NCBI RefSeq assembly: GCF_018310345.1
Contig: NZ_JAGXBY010000006.1
Span: 167,223-231,222, forward strand
Length of the DNA: 64,000 bases
Direction: 5' to 3'
DNA from: Ornithinibacillus massiliensis
GTDB taxonomy: Bacteria; Bacillota; Bacilli; Bacillales; Amphibacillaceae
The notes under the pieces: model-generated
The model's input: only the letters and a program-made list of their open reading frames with translations
What the model was told of the DNA's origin: nothing
Database searches by the model: none
Position numbers and translations under genes: made by a program
In this document: positions 54,172 to 63,954 of the stretch, piece after piece
How positions within the stretch are numbered: the first letter of the stretch is position 1
Layout: each line of letters opens with the position of its first letter

Positions 54172-55831
54172 ATGGGGAAATTTTCAAGCGTGCATCGAAA
54201 CGAAATTATGGAAGAAATGAAAAGAAAAGAACTAGATTTACTGGTTATAGGTGGCGGGATTACAGGTTCCGGTATTGCTTTAGACGCAGTTACACGAGGA
54301 CTAAAGACGGCGGTATTAGAAATGCAAGACTTTGCTGCAGGTACTTCCAGTCGCTCGACAAAGCTAGTACATGGAGGATTACGGTATTTAAAGCAATTTG
54401 AAATAAGGATGGTTACAGAAGTAGGGAAAGAGCGTGCTATCGTCTATGAAAATGGTCCACATGTTACAACTCCTGAATGGATGCTTCTGCCCTTTCATGA
54501 GGGGGGAACGTTTGGGCCCTTTACAACGAATATCGGTCTTAGAGTTTACGATTATTTAGCAGGCGTAAAACGGGGCGAACGAAGAAAGATGCTATCACCG
54601 AAAAAGGCCTTACAGCTGGAACCATTGCTTAAAAAGGATGGGTTAAAAGGAGCGGGTTACTATGTGGAATATAAGACAGATGATGCGCGATTAACAATAG
54701 AAGTTATCAAGAAGGCTGTAGAAGAAGGTGCCCATGCTATTAATTACGTAAAAGTTATTTCTTTTATTTATGATGATCATGGCAAGGTTATCGGTGTAAA
54801 GGCTGAGGATCAAACAAATGGTGAAATCCATATTATTTATGCAAAGAAGGTTATAAATGCATGCGGTCCATGGGTAGACAAATTGCGTGAGCTAGATGGT
54901 TCTAAGCATGGCAAGCATCTTCATTTAACGAAAGGGGTCCATCTTGTGTTTTCACAAGAGAGGTTTCCATTACAACAGGCTGTGTATTTTGATACGCTGG
55001 ACGGAAGGATGGTATTTGCTATACCTCGTGATGGTAAAACATATGTTGGAACAACCGATACAACATATAAAGGAGAAATAGCCCATCCAACTATGACGAA
55101 AGAAGACCGTGAATATATTGGGTGCGATAAATTATATGTTTCCTTCCCTTCGTGTTAAGGAGGAGGATGTAGAATCAAGTTGGGCTGGTATACGACCTTT
55201 AATTGCGGAAGATGGAAAAAAGCCTGGGGAAATTTCACGTAGGGATGAAACTATTATTTCTAAATCAGGGTTAATTTCGATGGCTGGCGGAAAATTGACC
55301 GGTTATTGGAAAATGGCTGAGCAAGCAGTAGATACCGTTGTAAGTCAATTAAAAGACGAGCTTGGAATCATCTATTCGGAGTCTGAAACAAAAACATTAC
55401 CTATTTCTGGTGGAGAGGTAAATGGGTCTAAAGGCTTCCAAAATTTTATGAAGGGTAAAGTAAAGCAAGGTGTAAAGCTAGGTATTGAGGAAAAAGTAGC
55501 AAGAAAATTAGTGAAGAGATATGGGGCAAATGTGGATAAGGTCTTTAACTTATATGAAACAAGGAAACAAGAGGCAGTCGAAGAAGGAATCGATGCGGTC
55601 GTTTTTGCCGAGCTTTGTTATGGATTAGAATATGAACTAGTCTATAAACCTACTGACTTCTTTATTAGAAGAACAGGTGCATTGTTTTTTGATATAGATT
55701 GGGTAAGAGTGCATAAAGAAAACGTGATGCTCTATATGAGGAAGCAGCTGAATTGGAAGGCTGAACGGAAAATCAACTTTGTTCACGAGTTAGAGCGGCT
55801 ATTGAAAGAAGCGGTTGAGCCTGAAGAATAG
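54172..55831 (+). pseudogene. glpD: Aerobic glycerol-3-phosphate dehydrogenase, frameshifted
   Basis: A membrane-associated FAD enzyme that feeds glycerol-3-P electrons to quinone. The first 328 codons encode the FAD-binding Rossmann fold ([17 protein letters not shown]), [17 protein letters not shown] and [13 protein letters not shown], then hit a stop at 55156-55158. The remainder continues in the +1 frame from about 55109 ([31 protein letters not shown]). The break lies between 55109 and 55125, near GAATATATTGGG, where one extra or two missing bases would explain it. No slippery site is evident, so either an inactivating mutation or a sequencing error is likely. AAGGAGG precedes the ATG. 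Confidence 0.88.
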
Positions 55832-55978
55832 TACCTCTGGATAAGGACCTAAATATGAGATGGTAGAAGGGCGTATAGTATAGATAACCTTTCGTTCTAT
55901 AGGCAGAAACTAACTATGTTATTCCACAAATAATTATGGTATACTTTCAACGATATGTGAAAAAATAGGGGGATATGC

Positions 55979-56989
55979 ATGCAACCAGTAGAAAAAAAGA
56001 ATAAATTAGCTCAGACTAACAATGTTATCCCTTTTATCCCTACAGGTGATTTTTACTTTGCGAAAGGTGTAGAATCATTTCGCAAGCGAAAGTTTGACAT
56101 TGCATTAAAGTGGCTCACCAAGGCGGTAGATGCTGCACCAGATAACCCTTTATACCAATGTCAAATGTCAATCATCTATACGGAAACCGGCTCTTTTCAT
56201 AAAGCAAATCAAATTCTAACGAATGTATTACAGTCTACAGGAGATCAATATGTAGATTGTTATTATTTACTTGCCAATAATTATGCCCATTTGGGACTTT
56301 TAAATGATGCGAAAAAATTTGCAGTGTCTTATCTTGATAAAGAACCAGATGGTGATTTTAGCGAGGATGCGAAAGCATTATTGCAATTAATTGAAATTGA
56401 TGATGATTTTGATGAAGATGAGTGGGAGCTTGATGAAGAGGATGAACTCCTCGTATATCAAGAAACCGTTTTTCATCATTTAGAAAATAATGAGTGGGAT
56501 AAAGCTTTAGCTTTGTTAGAGGAAATGATATTACTATTTCCAGATCATAAGATAGCACATCATGAATATACGTTTGCACTATTCTTTTCCGGTAGAAGAG
56601 AAGAAGCAATTGAAAAAGAACTAGAATTATTTAAGGAAGACTCAAATAGCTTATATAGCCATACGAACTTAGCTGTATTTTACTATGAGACAGGCTATAT
56701 GGAGGAATATGAAAAGCATATACGTGCATTACTAAATATATATCCAATGCATGAACAACAAAAATTACGTATTGCAGTGACCTTAGCTCGAACAGGATTA
56801 TATAATGAAGCATTTACACGTTTCCGAATGCTTGATAAAGCAGTGGTGAAAAGTCACATTTCCTATTATCGTTGGTATAGTATGACCATCTATCATTTAG
56901 GCGAACCTTCTAAAGCGCTAAGTATATGGGAGGAAGGTTGTAGAAGGCATCAACGATTATCGCCACAGGAAGTGCCATGGGAATCTTGA
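55979..56989 (+). CDS. yvcD: TPR-repeat protein YvcD
   Basis: A 336-residue soluble protein built of tetratricopeptide repeats (FAKGVESFRKRKFDIALKW, YYLLANNYAHLGLLNDAKKF, YEKHIRALLNIYP), interrupted by a very acidic linker at about residues 137-158 (DDDFDEDEWELDEEDE). The position upstream of trxB matches yvcD. TPR proteins are scaffolds; the partner is unknown. GGGGG precedes the ATG. Confidence 0.85.
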   Translation: MQPVEKKNKLAQTNNVIPFIPTGDFYFAKGVESFRKRKFDIALKWLTKAVDAAPDNPLYQCQMSIIYTETGSFHKANQILTNVLQSTGDQYVDCYYLLANNYAHLGLLNDAKKFAVSYLDKEPDGDFSEDAKALLQLIEIDDDFDEDEWELDEEDELLVYQETVFHHLENNEWDKALALLEEMILLFPDHKIAHHEYTFALFFSGRREEAIEKELELFKEDSNSLYSHTNLAVFYYETGYMEEYEKHIRALLNIYPMHEQQKLRIAVTLARTGLYNEAFTRFRMLDKAVVKSHISYYRWYSMTIYHLGEPSKALSIWEEGCRRHQRLSPQEVPWES

Positions 56990-57046
56990 GCATTTAATTA
57001 GACGAGGAAAGGTAAATCTTATACCCTTTATATAGACCAAGAATAG

Positions 57047-58018
<972 letters not shown>

Positions 58019-58131
58019 GATGTATTTTGAAAGTAAAAGCATCTTAACGTGTCTGTAACACGGACGAAACATTTATGGGGTACAATAAGAATAACTAATT
58101 GACCCCCTTTTTAATAGATAGATTAGTTTTG

Positions 58132-58164
58132 GCGCAGATGTTTATCATCTGCGCATTTTTTTTA
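58132..58164 (+). terminator. Terminator downstream of trxB
   Basis: GCGCAGATG and CATCTGCGC form a perfect stem around TTTAT, followed by eight T residues. It lies about 110 bp after the trxB stop. Confidence 0.85.
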
Positions 58165-58218
58165 TTTCGTAGGATAATTGGCGGATGGCATATAAAAAAA
58201 GGAAAAATAATCATATTC

Positions 58219-58248
58219 TTGTAGCATTAAATTGATTACATGTATAAT
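58219..58248 (+). promoter_or_regulatory. SigA promoter of the rapZ operon
   Basis: TTGTAG (58219-58224), 18 bases, then TATAAT (58243-58248), about 80 bp before rapZ. The remaining space back to trxB holds only the terminator. Confidence 0.6.
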
Positions 58249-58327
58249 AGATATAGTAGTATACAATTTAACTACATTCGAGATGTAGATATATAAAAAT
58301 CTAAGCGAACGGTATGAGGTGATACAA

Positions 58328-59212
58328 GTGACAAATGTTGAACAGGAGACAAAGATGGTTATTATAACTGGAATGTCTGGTGCCGGTAAAACCGTCGCTA
58401 TTCAGAGCTTTGAAGATTTAGGCTATTACTGTGTAGACAATCTCCCACCGGCCTTACTACCAAAATTTCTTGAATTAATGCGGGATTCAACCAACAATAT
58501 TCATAAAGTTGCCCTAGTAATGGACCTTCGTGGCCGAGAATTTTTCGATTCCTTATTCGAAGCACTCGACCTGCTAAGTGATGAAGAGTGGTTAGATGAA
58601 CATATTTTGTTCCTTGATGCAAAAGATCAGCAGCTAGTTACACGATATAAAGAAACTCGACGCTCCCATCCTTTAGCATTTGGTGATTTACCATTAAAAG
58701 GTATTGAGCAAGAACGTCAAATTCTTGACGAGATGCGAGGTCGCGCACATCGTGTGATTGATACATCTAATTTAAAGCCACGACAATTACGGGAGAAAAT
58801 CCTTAATTACTATGCTGAAGAAAAACAGGAAATTTTTTCTGTCAATATGGTATCCTTTGGCTTTAAATATGGAATTCCAATTGACGCTGATCTAGTGTTT
58901 GATGTGCGTTTTCTTCCAAATCCACATTATGTCGCCCACTTACAGCCTTTAACAGGATTAAATCAGGATGTATCCTCCTATGTGTTCAAATGGTCGGAAA
59001 CACAGAAATTCCAGGAAAAAGTGTTGGATTTATTACAATTCATGCTTCCACAGTATAAGAAGGAAGGTAAATCTCAGCTTGTTGTAGGTATTGGGTGTAC
59101 AGGTGGCCAACATCGATCTGTAGCACTAGCAGAGTATTTCGCAAAGAAATTAGCAGCTAACTATATTACACATGTCACACATCGAGACATTGAGAAGAGA
59201 AAGGGCCATTAA
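58328..59212 (+). CDS. rapZ: RNase adapter/nucleotide-binding protein RapZ (YvcJ)
   Basis: A 294-residue P-loop protein ([20 protein letters not shown]) with the family motifs [26 protein letters not shown] and [17 protein letters not shown]. In E. coli RapZ controls amino-sugar synthesis through RNase E; in B. subtilis YvcJ affects competence. The GTG at 58328 with GAGGTGA five bases before it is preferred over the GTG at 58319, which falls inside that site. It leads the rapZ-yvcK-whiA-crh operon. Confidence 0.93.
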   Translation: MTNVEQETKMVIITGMSGAGKTVAIQSFEDLGYYCVDNLPPALLPKFLELMRDSTNNIHKVALVMDLRGREFFDSLFEALDLLSDEEWLDEHILFLDAKDQQLVTRYKETRRSHPLAFGDLPLKGIEQERQILDEMRGRAHRVIDTSNLKPRQLREKILNYYAEEKQEIFSVNMVSFGFKYGIPIDADLVFDVRFLPNPHYVAHLQPLTGLNQDVSSYVFKWSETQKFQEKVLDLLQFMLPQYKKEGKSQLVVGIGCTGGQHRSVALAEYFAKKLAANYITHVTHRDIEKRKGH

Positions 59213-59215
59213 ATA

Positions 59216-60175
59216 ATGACAGAACAGAAGCTACCACGGATTGTGGTAATTGGCGGAGGAACTGGGATGCCAGTTCTTTTGCGTGGTCTAAAAAGCCTCC
59301 CTATAAAATTAACTGCATTAGTTACGGTTGCCGATGATGGTGGAAGTACCGGAAGAATTAGAAATGATATGGCAATTCCTGCACCTGGTGATATTCGCAA
59401 TGTTATCGCAGCAATGTCGGAAGTGGAGCCAATGTTAATTCAGCTTTTTCAGCATCGATTTGTGAATGGAAATGATTTATCTGGCCACTCTATGGGGAAT
59501 CTCCTATTAGCTGCGATGACATCCATTACCGGGGATTTTTATACTGGAATAAAAGAGATTTCTAGAGTGTTAAATGTGAAGGGGAAAATCTACCCGATTT
59601 CCAATGAAAACATTAAACTTTGTGCCGAGATGAAAGATGGAACCATTGTGGAAGGGGAATCTAATATCCCTACATCTGGTAAACAAATTAAGCGAGTGTT
59701 CCTAAATCCGGAAGATGTAACACCACTTCCAAATGCAATTAAAGCAATTGAAACTGCTGATTTAATCGTCATTTCACCAGGGAGTTTATATACTAGTATC
59801 ATGCCCAATTTAATTATTCCGCATATAGGTGAGGCATTACAGCATGCAAAGGCTAAAATCGTTTATGTCTGTAATGTGATGACTCAATATGGCGAGACGA
59901 CAGGTTTCTCAGCAAGTGATCATGTACAAGCCATTACCGATCATGTTGGCAAGCATGTCATTGATGCGGTCGTAGTAAATAGAAAGCAGATTGATCCAAA
60001 GATTCGTAATGTCTATGCTGGAGAAAAGGCAGAGCCAGTAGAATATGATATTGAACGATTATTGGATATGGGCTTAGAGATAATAGATGGCGATATCATT
60101 GATTATTCCAAAGGTACGATTCGTCACGATACAAAAAAAATTGCTACCCTATTGTATTCATTAATAAAAAAATAA
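59216..60175 (+). CDS. yvcK: YvcK/GlmR gluconeogenesis factor
   Basis: A 319-residue CofD-like Rossmann protein that binds UDP-GlcNAc and steers carbon into cell-wall precursors during gluconeogenic growth. Motifs: VVIGGGTGMPVLLRGLK, TVADDGGSTGRIR, APGDIRNVIAAM, SGHSMGNLLLAAM and SPGSLYTSIMPNLI. It starts four bases after the rapZ stop. Position and length are as expected. Confidence 0.95.
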   Translation: MTEQKLPRIVVIGGGTGMPVLLRGLKSLPIKLTALVTVADDGGSTGRIRNDMAIPAPGDIRNVIAAMSEVEPMLIQLFQHRFVNGNDLSGHSMGNLLLAAMTSITGDFYTGIKEISRVLNVKGKIYPISNENIKLCAEMKDGTIVEGESNIPTSGKQIKRVFLNPEDVTPLPNAIKAIETADLIVISPGSLYTSIMPNLIIPHIGEALQHAKAKIVYVCNVMTQYGETTGFSASDHVQAITDHVGKHVIDAVVVNRKQIDPKIRNVYAGEKAEPVEYDIERLLDMGLEIIDGDIIDYSKGTIRHDTKKIATLLYSLIKK

Positions 60176-60193
60176 GGTAAAGGAGGGAGTAGA

Positions 60194-61141
60194 ATGTCCT
60201 TTGCTTCTGAAATTAAAAAAGAACTAACTGCTACAGAGATTGAGGATTGTTGTTCTTATGCAGAGCTAGCGGCACTTATTCGGATGAACGGTACAGTGTC
60301 CTTGTCCAACTTTAGGTACACATTAGATGTGCAAACAGAAAATGCAGCAATTGCTAGACGTATCTACACATTAATAAAAGCTAGCTTCTCACCGATACCG
60401 GTAGAGCTTTTAGTACGTAAGAAGATGAAACTTAAGAAGAATAATGTGTACATTGTTCGTCTAAAGGAAGACGTCCATGAAATGCTTACAGAATTAGGCA
60501 TTATGAAGGATTCTTATACATTTGTACGAGACATATCGCCCCAATACTTAGAAAAAGATTGCTGTAAGAGAGCCTATTTACGAGGGGCATTTCTAGCAGG
60601 GGGATCGATTAATAATCCAGAGACCTCTTCTTACCATCTAGAAATTTCCAACACGAGCGAAGAGCATAATGATGCCTTATGTGAATTACTAAATTCTTTT
60701 GGCTTACGTGCAAGGGTGCTGGAGCGTAAAAAGGGATTTATTGTTTATATGAAGGAAGCGGAAAAGATTACCGAGTTCTTAAGTATTATTGGAGCAAACA
60801 ACGCCCTATTTAAGTTTGAGGATGTACGTATTGTAAGAGATATGCGTAACTCAGTAAATCGACTAGTTAACTGTGAAACGGCTAATTTAAATAAAACGAT
60901 TGGTGCTGCTTTCAGGCAAATTGAGAATATTAAATTGATCGAGAGAACGGTAGGACTAGAAGCATTACCTGAAAAGCTACGCGAGGTGGCGTTGTTACGG
61001 GTTCAACATGAGGACGTATCCTTAAAAGAATTAGGGGAATTAGTCTCTAGTGGTAAAATTTCAAAGTCAGGTATTAATCACCGACTTAAGAAAATAGATG
61101 AATTTGCAGAAAAAATCAAACAAGGCGAAATTTTGTCTTAA
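60194..61141 (+). CDS. whiA: DNA-binding protein WhiA
   Basis: A 315-residue protein with an N-terminal LAGLIDADG-like domain ([21 protein letters not shown]) that lacks nuclease activity and a C-terminal HTH ([23 protein letters not shown], then [16 protein letters not shown]). In B. subtilis WhiA affects division and chromosome segregation. AAAGGAGGGAG stands before the ATG. Confidence 0.95.
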   Translation: MSFASEIKKELTATEIEDCCSYAELAALIRMNGTVSLSNFRYTLDVQTENAAIARRIYTLIKASFSPIPVELLVRKKMKLKKNNVYIVRLKEDVHEMLTELGIMKDSYTFVRDISPQYLEKDCCKRAYLRGAFLAGGSINNPETSSYHLEISNTSEEHNDALCELLNSFGLRARVLERKKGFIVYMKEAEKITEFLSIIGANNALFKFEDVRIVRDMRNSVNRLVNCETANLNKTIGAAFRQIENIKLIERTVGLEALPEKLREVALLRVQHEDVSLKELGELVSSGKISKSGINHRLKKIDEFAEKIKQGEILS

Positions 61142-61245
61142 CTTAATTGTCATTTTGGATATTCATGATATAATAAAATATCATGAATATTTTTTTAATT
61201 ATACATCATGTTGTTTGCGCTTACTTTGGGGGGAGGGTGAGATAT

Positions 61246-61500
61246 ATGGTGGAGAGAGTTGTTACAGTTGAGCTTGAGTCGGGGTTACAGGCTAGACCTG
61301 CTGCACAATTTGTGCAAGAAGCAAATCGCTATTCCGCGCATTTATTTTTGGAAAAAGAGGGCAAACGAGTAAATGCAAAGAGTATCATGGGGCTAATGAG
61401 TTTAGCGATTACAACTGGTGAATCGATTAAATTAATAGCAGATGGATCAGATGAGGAAGTAGCATTGGATCATTTGGTATCTTTTGTTAGCAAGAAATAA
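61246..61500 (+). CDS. crh: HPr-like catabolite repression protein Crh
   Basis: An 84-residue HPr paralogue. It has Gln15 in GLQARPAA where HPr has the catalytic His15, and Ser46 in AKSIMGLMSL, so it can be phosphorylated by HprK but cannot join the sugar phosphotransferase relay. Crh-Ser46-P is a CcpA cofactor. The ATG at 61246, preceded by GGGAGGGTGAG, is preferred to one 21 codons earlier. hprK is in the same window. Confidence 0.94.
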   Translation: MVERVVTVELESGLQARPAAQFVQEANRYSAHLFLEKEGKRVNAKSIMGLMSLAITTGESIKLIADGSDEEVALDHLVSFVSKK

Positions 61501-61551
61501 ATTCCTTTACGTATTTAAGTATGTGAAATAGATAACATTATAGACAGCAAA

Positions 61552-61578
61552 AAGAGAGGGTGAATACCCTCTCTTATT
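61552..61578. terminator. Bidirectional terminator between crh and clpP
   Basis: AAGAGAGGGT and ACCCTCTCTT form the stem around GAAT; read from clpP it is followed by TTTTTGC, read from crh by ATTACTTTCC. Confidence 0.8.
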
Positions 61579-61584
61579 ACTTTC

Positions 61585-62172
61585 CTATTCTGGTTTACGC
61601 TCTAACACTTTATCAATTAAACCATATTCCACAGCACCTGCAGCTGTCATGAAGTTATCACGCTCTGTATCACGGTTAATTACTTCAATTGGCTGACCAG
61701 TACGCTCAGATAGAATTTTGTTTAAGTTTTCTCTCATTTGAATGATGCGTTTTGCATGAATTTCAATGTCAGTAGCTTGACCTTGTGTACCACCTAGTGG
61801 TTGGTGAATCATTACTTCACTATTAGGTAAAGCATATCGCTTACCTTTTGCACCAGCTGCTAATAGGAAAGCACCCATAGATGCAGCCATTCCAGTACAA
61901 ATAGTAGATACATCAGATTTAATAAATTGCATGGTATCATAGATTGCCATACCAGCAGTGATGGATCCACCTGGTGAGTTAATGTATAGGGAAATATCTT
62001 TTCCAGGATCTTCAGCTTCTAAGAATAATAATTGAGCAACGATAGAGTTTGCTACATTATCATCAATTGCACTTCCTAACATGATGATTCTGTCTTTTAA
62101 TAAACGGGAATAAATATCATATGCGCGTTCACCACGATTTGTTTGTTCAATAACTGTAGGTATTAAGTTCAT
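61585..62172 (-). CDS. clpP: ATP-dependent Clp protease proteolytic subunit
   Basis: A 195-residue serine protease that forms the barrel served by ClpX and ClpC. The catalytic triad is Ser98 (GMAASMGAF), His123 (MIHQPLGG) and Asp172 (TERDNFM). Length and N-terminus ([20 protein letters not shown]) match the housekeeping ClpP. AAAGGAGGA precedes the ATG. A CtsR operator overlaps its promoter. Confidence 0.98.
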   Translation of the reverse strand: MNLIPTVIEQTNRGERAYDIYSRLLKDRIIMLGSAIDDNVANSIVAQLLFLEAEDPGKDISLYINSPGGSITAGMAIYDTMQFIKSDVSTICTGMAASMGAFLLAAGAKGKRYALPNSEVMIHQPLGGTQGQATDIEIHAKRIIQMRENLNKILSERTGQPIEVINRDTERDNFMTAAGAVEYGLIDKVLERKPE

Positions 62173-62227
62173 TGGAATTCCTCCTTTAATCTTTTCCTAT
62201 GGATATATCCAATCTTTGGATAATTTT

Positions 62228-62257
62228 ATCATATAACAATGGTCAATTAAGGTCAAA
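62228..62257 (-). promoter_or_regulatory. clpP promoter overlapped by a CtsR operator
   Basis: On the plus strand GGTCAATTAAGGTCAAA (62241-62257) is a CtsR heptad repeat with the correct three-base gap and one deviation. Read on the minus strand, its TTGACC is the -35, and TATGAT (62228-62233), 17 bases on, the -10, so bound CtsR blocks polymerase directly. Confidence 0.85.
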
Positions 62258-62360
62258 CAAAAACGTTCGACTAATATTTCATCTTGTTCATATTGTCAAA
62301 AGCACATTTTCCATCATGCCCGTCAGATGAACGAATTAAACCATTTTCAACTAAAAATAC

Positions 62361-62389
62361 TTGTTAATTAAGTCTACAGACGTTATAAT
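62361..62389 (+). promoter_or_regulatory. Promoter of tRNA-Arg
   Basis: TTGTTA (62361-62366), 17 bases, TATAAT (62384-62389), about 40 bp before the tRNA. Confidence 0.75.
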
Positions 62390-62428
62390 AGCCTATGTGT
62401 TCGATTTTTTGATTAACTAAATTCTTAT

Positions 62429-62504
62429 GCGCCCATAGCTCAGCTGGATAGAGCACTGGTTTCCGGTACCAGGTTTGCCGGGGGTTCGAATCCCTCTGGG
62501 CGCG
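62429..62504 (+). tRNA. tRNA-Arg (anticodon CCG)
   Basis: A 76-nt cloverleaf: acceptor GCGCCCA/TGGGCGC, D-stem GCTC/GAGC, anticodon stem CTGGT/ACCAG with loop TTCCGGT (CCG at 62463-62465), T-loop TTCGAAT and discriminator G. CCA is not encoded. B. subtilis also has a tRNA-Arg gene close to clpP. A terminator hairpin follows. Confidence 0.95.
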
Positions 62505-62517
62505 TCTTAGAAAAAAT

Positions 62518-62557
62518 AAAAGCAAGGGATAGAGGGCGACTCTTCCCTTGCTTTTTA
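62518..62557 (+). terminator. tRNA-Arg terminator
   Basis: AAAGCAAGGG and CCCTTGCTTT form the stem, followed by TTTAG. Confidence 0.8.
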
Positions 62558-62683
62558 GTTTGCCAGGCATCCGCGTATTCTCTAGGGTTTCAGTTCCTAA
62601 TCTCGGACTTAGTAGTAATGCTTGTATCCTTTCAACTATCGATTCCTGTATATCTTAGTATGGTACCAATCTTTATGACTAAG

Positions 62684-63010
62684 CTAATATTTTGTAGGTA
62701 TATCATCCAGTACAATTATTTTATCATTCCGAATAACATAACTGTATACTATATCATTATTGTCTTTTAAAATAATGAATCCTCCATATTTTTTTCCATA
62801 ACTTCCTTTCCAATTGTAGTTTCCTTTAACCATTAGTATACCAGGGTTTTGATATCCTTTTTCTTCTTTTAAATACTCTACTGCAATTTCCTCTGATTCT
62901 ATAATTTTTTTAGGATTTCCATAGATAAAAGCACTATAAGTACTATATAAAGTTCCTATCGCTAGAATTACTAGGGTTATCACAAAGGTTATTTTGACAT
63001 ATTTTGACAT
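62684..63010 (-). CDS. Small single-pass membrane protein of unknown function
   Basis: A 108-residue protein: MSKYVKITFVITLVILAIGT gives one transmembrane helix or signal anchor, then an extracellular domain with IIESEEIAVEYLKEEKGYQNPG and YGGFIILKDNNDIVYSY. It loosely resembles DUF3139-type small surface proteins, but I am not sure. An ATG nine codons upstream is also in frame. It lies between the tRNA and its degenerate copy, so it may be acquired DNA. Confidence 0.6.
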   Translation of the reverse strand: MSKYVKITFVITLVILAIGTLYSTYSAFIYGNPKKIIESEEIAVEYLKEEKGYQNPGILMVKGNYNWKGSYGKKYGGFIILKDNNDIVYSYVIRNDKIIVLDDIPTKY

Positions 63011-63084
63011 TTTCTCACGGCCTTTAAGTATATGCATAATGTATATGAGGTGTTCATTTTTTCAATTTGGGGTGAGGAGAGAAT

Positions 63085-63153
63085 ATGAATAACACTATCA
63101 ATAATTACTCAGTTAATAAGATAGCTTACTTAATTATCTATTTCACCCTGTAA
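63085..63153 (+). CDS. Possible 22-codon ORF with strong ribosome binding site
   Basis: GGGGTGAGGAGAGA lies directly upstream of an ATG that opens a 22-codon frame (MNNTINNYSVNKIAYL...). The frame overlaps the 3' end of the minus-strand membrane gene by 24 bp. It may be the head of a gene whose body was lost, a small peptide gene or chance. Confidence 0.25.
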   Translation: MNNTINNYSVNKIAYLIIYFTL

Positions 63154-63531
63154 AATAATCGAGTCAAATAGCCAAAAAATGATTGCAGCTGATCCACTAA
63201 TAACATAGTACGAAGTCATAATAAATGGGTTACCAACATCATCCATTAAAAAGAATACAATAGCAGAGGCTACCAGTGCGCCTACAACATAGACTAGCAA
63301 GTATGGGATATAAAACTTTTTAGGTTTCAAGCTAAGCATAATCTGGATCGTAGAAGCAAAAAGTAAGTAAAAGAGGAAGTAAATTATAGTATACATAACT
63401 GTATAACCAAAAACAAAACTATGAAAAGTTAAAACAACTGTCAGTATACCTAGAGTCACTGCTGACAGAAGAGAACAGAGAATCGAGAAGGAGATAACTA
63501 AATCCAGATCAAGGTCCTTTAATTTTTTCAT
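63130..63531 (-). CDS. Four-helix membrane protein of unknown function
   Basis: A 133-residue protein starting MKKLKDLDLDLVISF with GGTGTGAAGG upstream; a longer frame exists. Four hydrophobic segments cover most of its length (ILCSLLSAVTLGILTVVL, YTVMYTIIYFLFYLLFA, YLLVYVVGALVASAIVFF, SGSAAIIFWLF). No family is recognised. It is probably cotranscribed with the small membrane protein gene just upstream. Confidence 0.6.
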   Translation of the reverse strand: MKKLKDLDLDLVISFSILCSLLSAVTLGILTVVLTFHSFVFGYTVMYTIIYFLFYLLFASTIQIMLSLKPKKFYIPYLLVYVVGALVASAIVFFLMDDVGNPFIMTSYYVISGSAAIIFWLFDSIILQGEIDN

Positions 63532-63588
63532 ACCTTCACACCCTATCTCTATTATTCTATAACTATTATATAGGAACCAATACATATT

Positions 63589-63774
63589 TTAAATAGATGA
63601 AATTATTAGGTAAGGTATGAAGGTAAGTATATAAATAACAAACAATAAGGTGGATACTTTTGTGTATCTTGATTCAAACAGATTACGTAAACCATGATTA
63701 ATAATCCCCAAAATGAAAACGCAAAAGCATAAGCCTAAAGCACTTATAGACACAATAAATAATAGTTGTTCCAT
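63589..63774 (-). CDS. 61-aa two-helix membrane protein of unknown function
   Basis: A 61-residue protein with two transmembrane helices (LLFIVSISALGLCFCVFILG and STLLFVIYILTFIPYLII). AAAGGCGGG stands seven bases before its ATG, supporting translation. It precedes the four-helix protein gene on the same strand and lies inside the tRNA-flanked segment. Confidence 0.6.
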   Translation of the reverse strand: MEQLLFIVSISALGLCFCVFILGIINHGLRNLFESRYTKVSTLLFVIYILTFIPYLIISSI

Positions 63775-63858
63775 TAGATAACCCGCCTTTCTAACTAATT
63801 GTTAATCTAATCTTAGCAAGAGGCAGTTCGTATACAAAATCGAATTATATAACAAATA

Positions 63859-63894
63859 ATGATATGGTGTGACAGTATTGTCACACCATATCAT
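63859..63894. repeat. Perfect 16-bp inverted repeat
   Basis: ATGATATGGTGTGACA and TGTCACACCATATCAT flank the tetraloop GTAT. It lies between the three membrane-protein genes and the tRNA-like copy. It may be a terminator or a protein-binding palindrome. Confidence 0.75.
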
Positions 63895-63914
63895 TCAGTT
63901 TTAACTAACCCTAC

Positions 63915-63954
63915 CTGGTTTCCGGTACCAGGTTTGCCGGGAGTTCGAATCCCT
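63915..63954 (+). repeat. Degenerate copy of the tRNA-Arg 3' half (att-like)
   Basis: Forty bases repeat 62456-62495 of the tRNA (anticodon arm through T-loop) with one G-to-A change, and CGCGTC at 63961-63966 matches the tRNA end at 62501-62506. The 5' half and most of the acceptor strand are missing, so it is not a functional tRNA. A GCAATGGAT stretch afterwards resembles the tRNA terminator arm. The 1.46-kb spacing suggests an integration scar or partial duplication. Confidence 0.8.

Noticed and set aside
62364..62570. 68-codon minus-strand ORF across the tRNA
   Set aside because: It is the antisense translation of the tRNA-Arg gene, a common false gene call.
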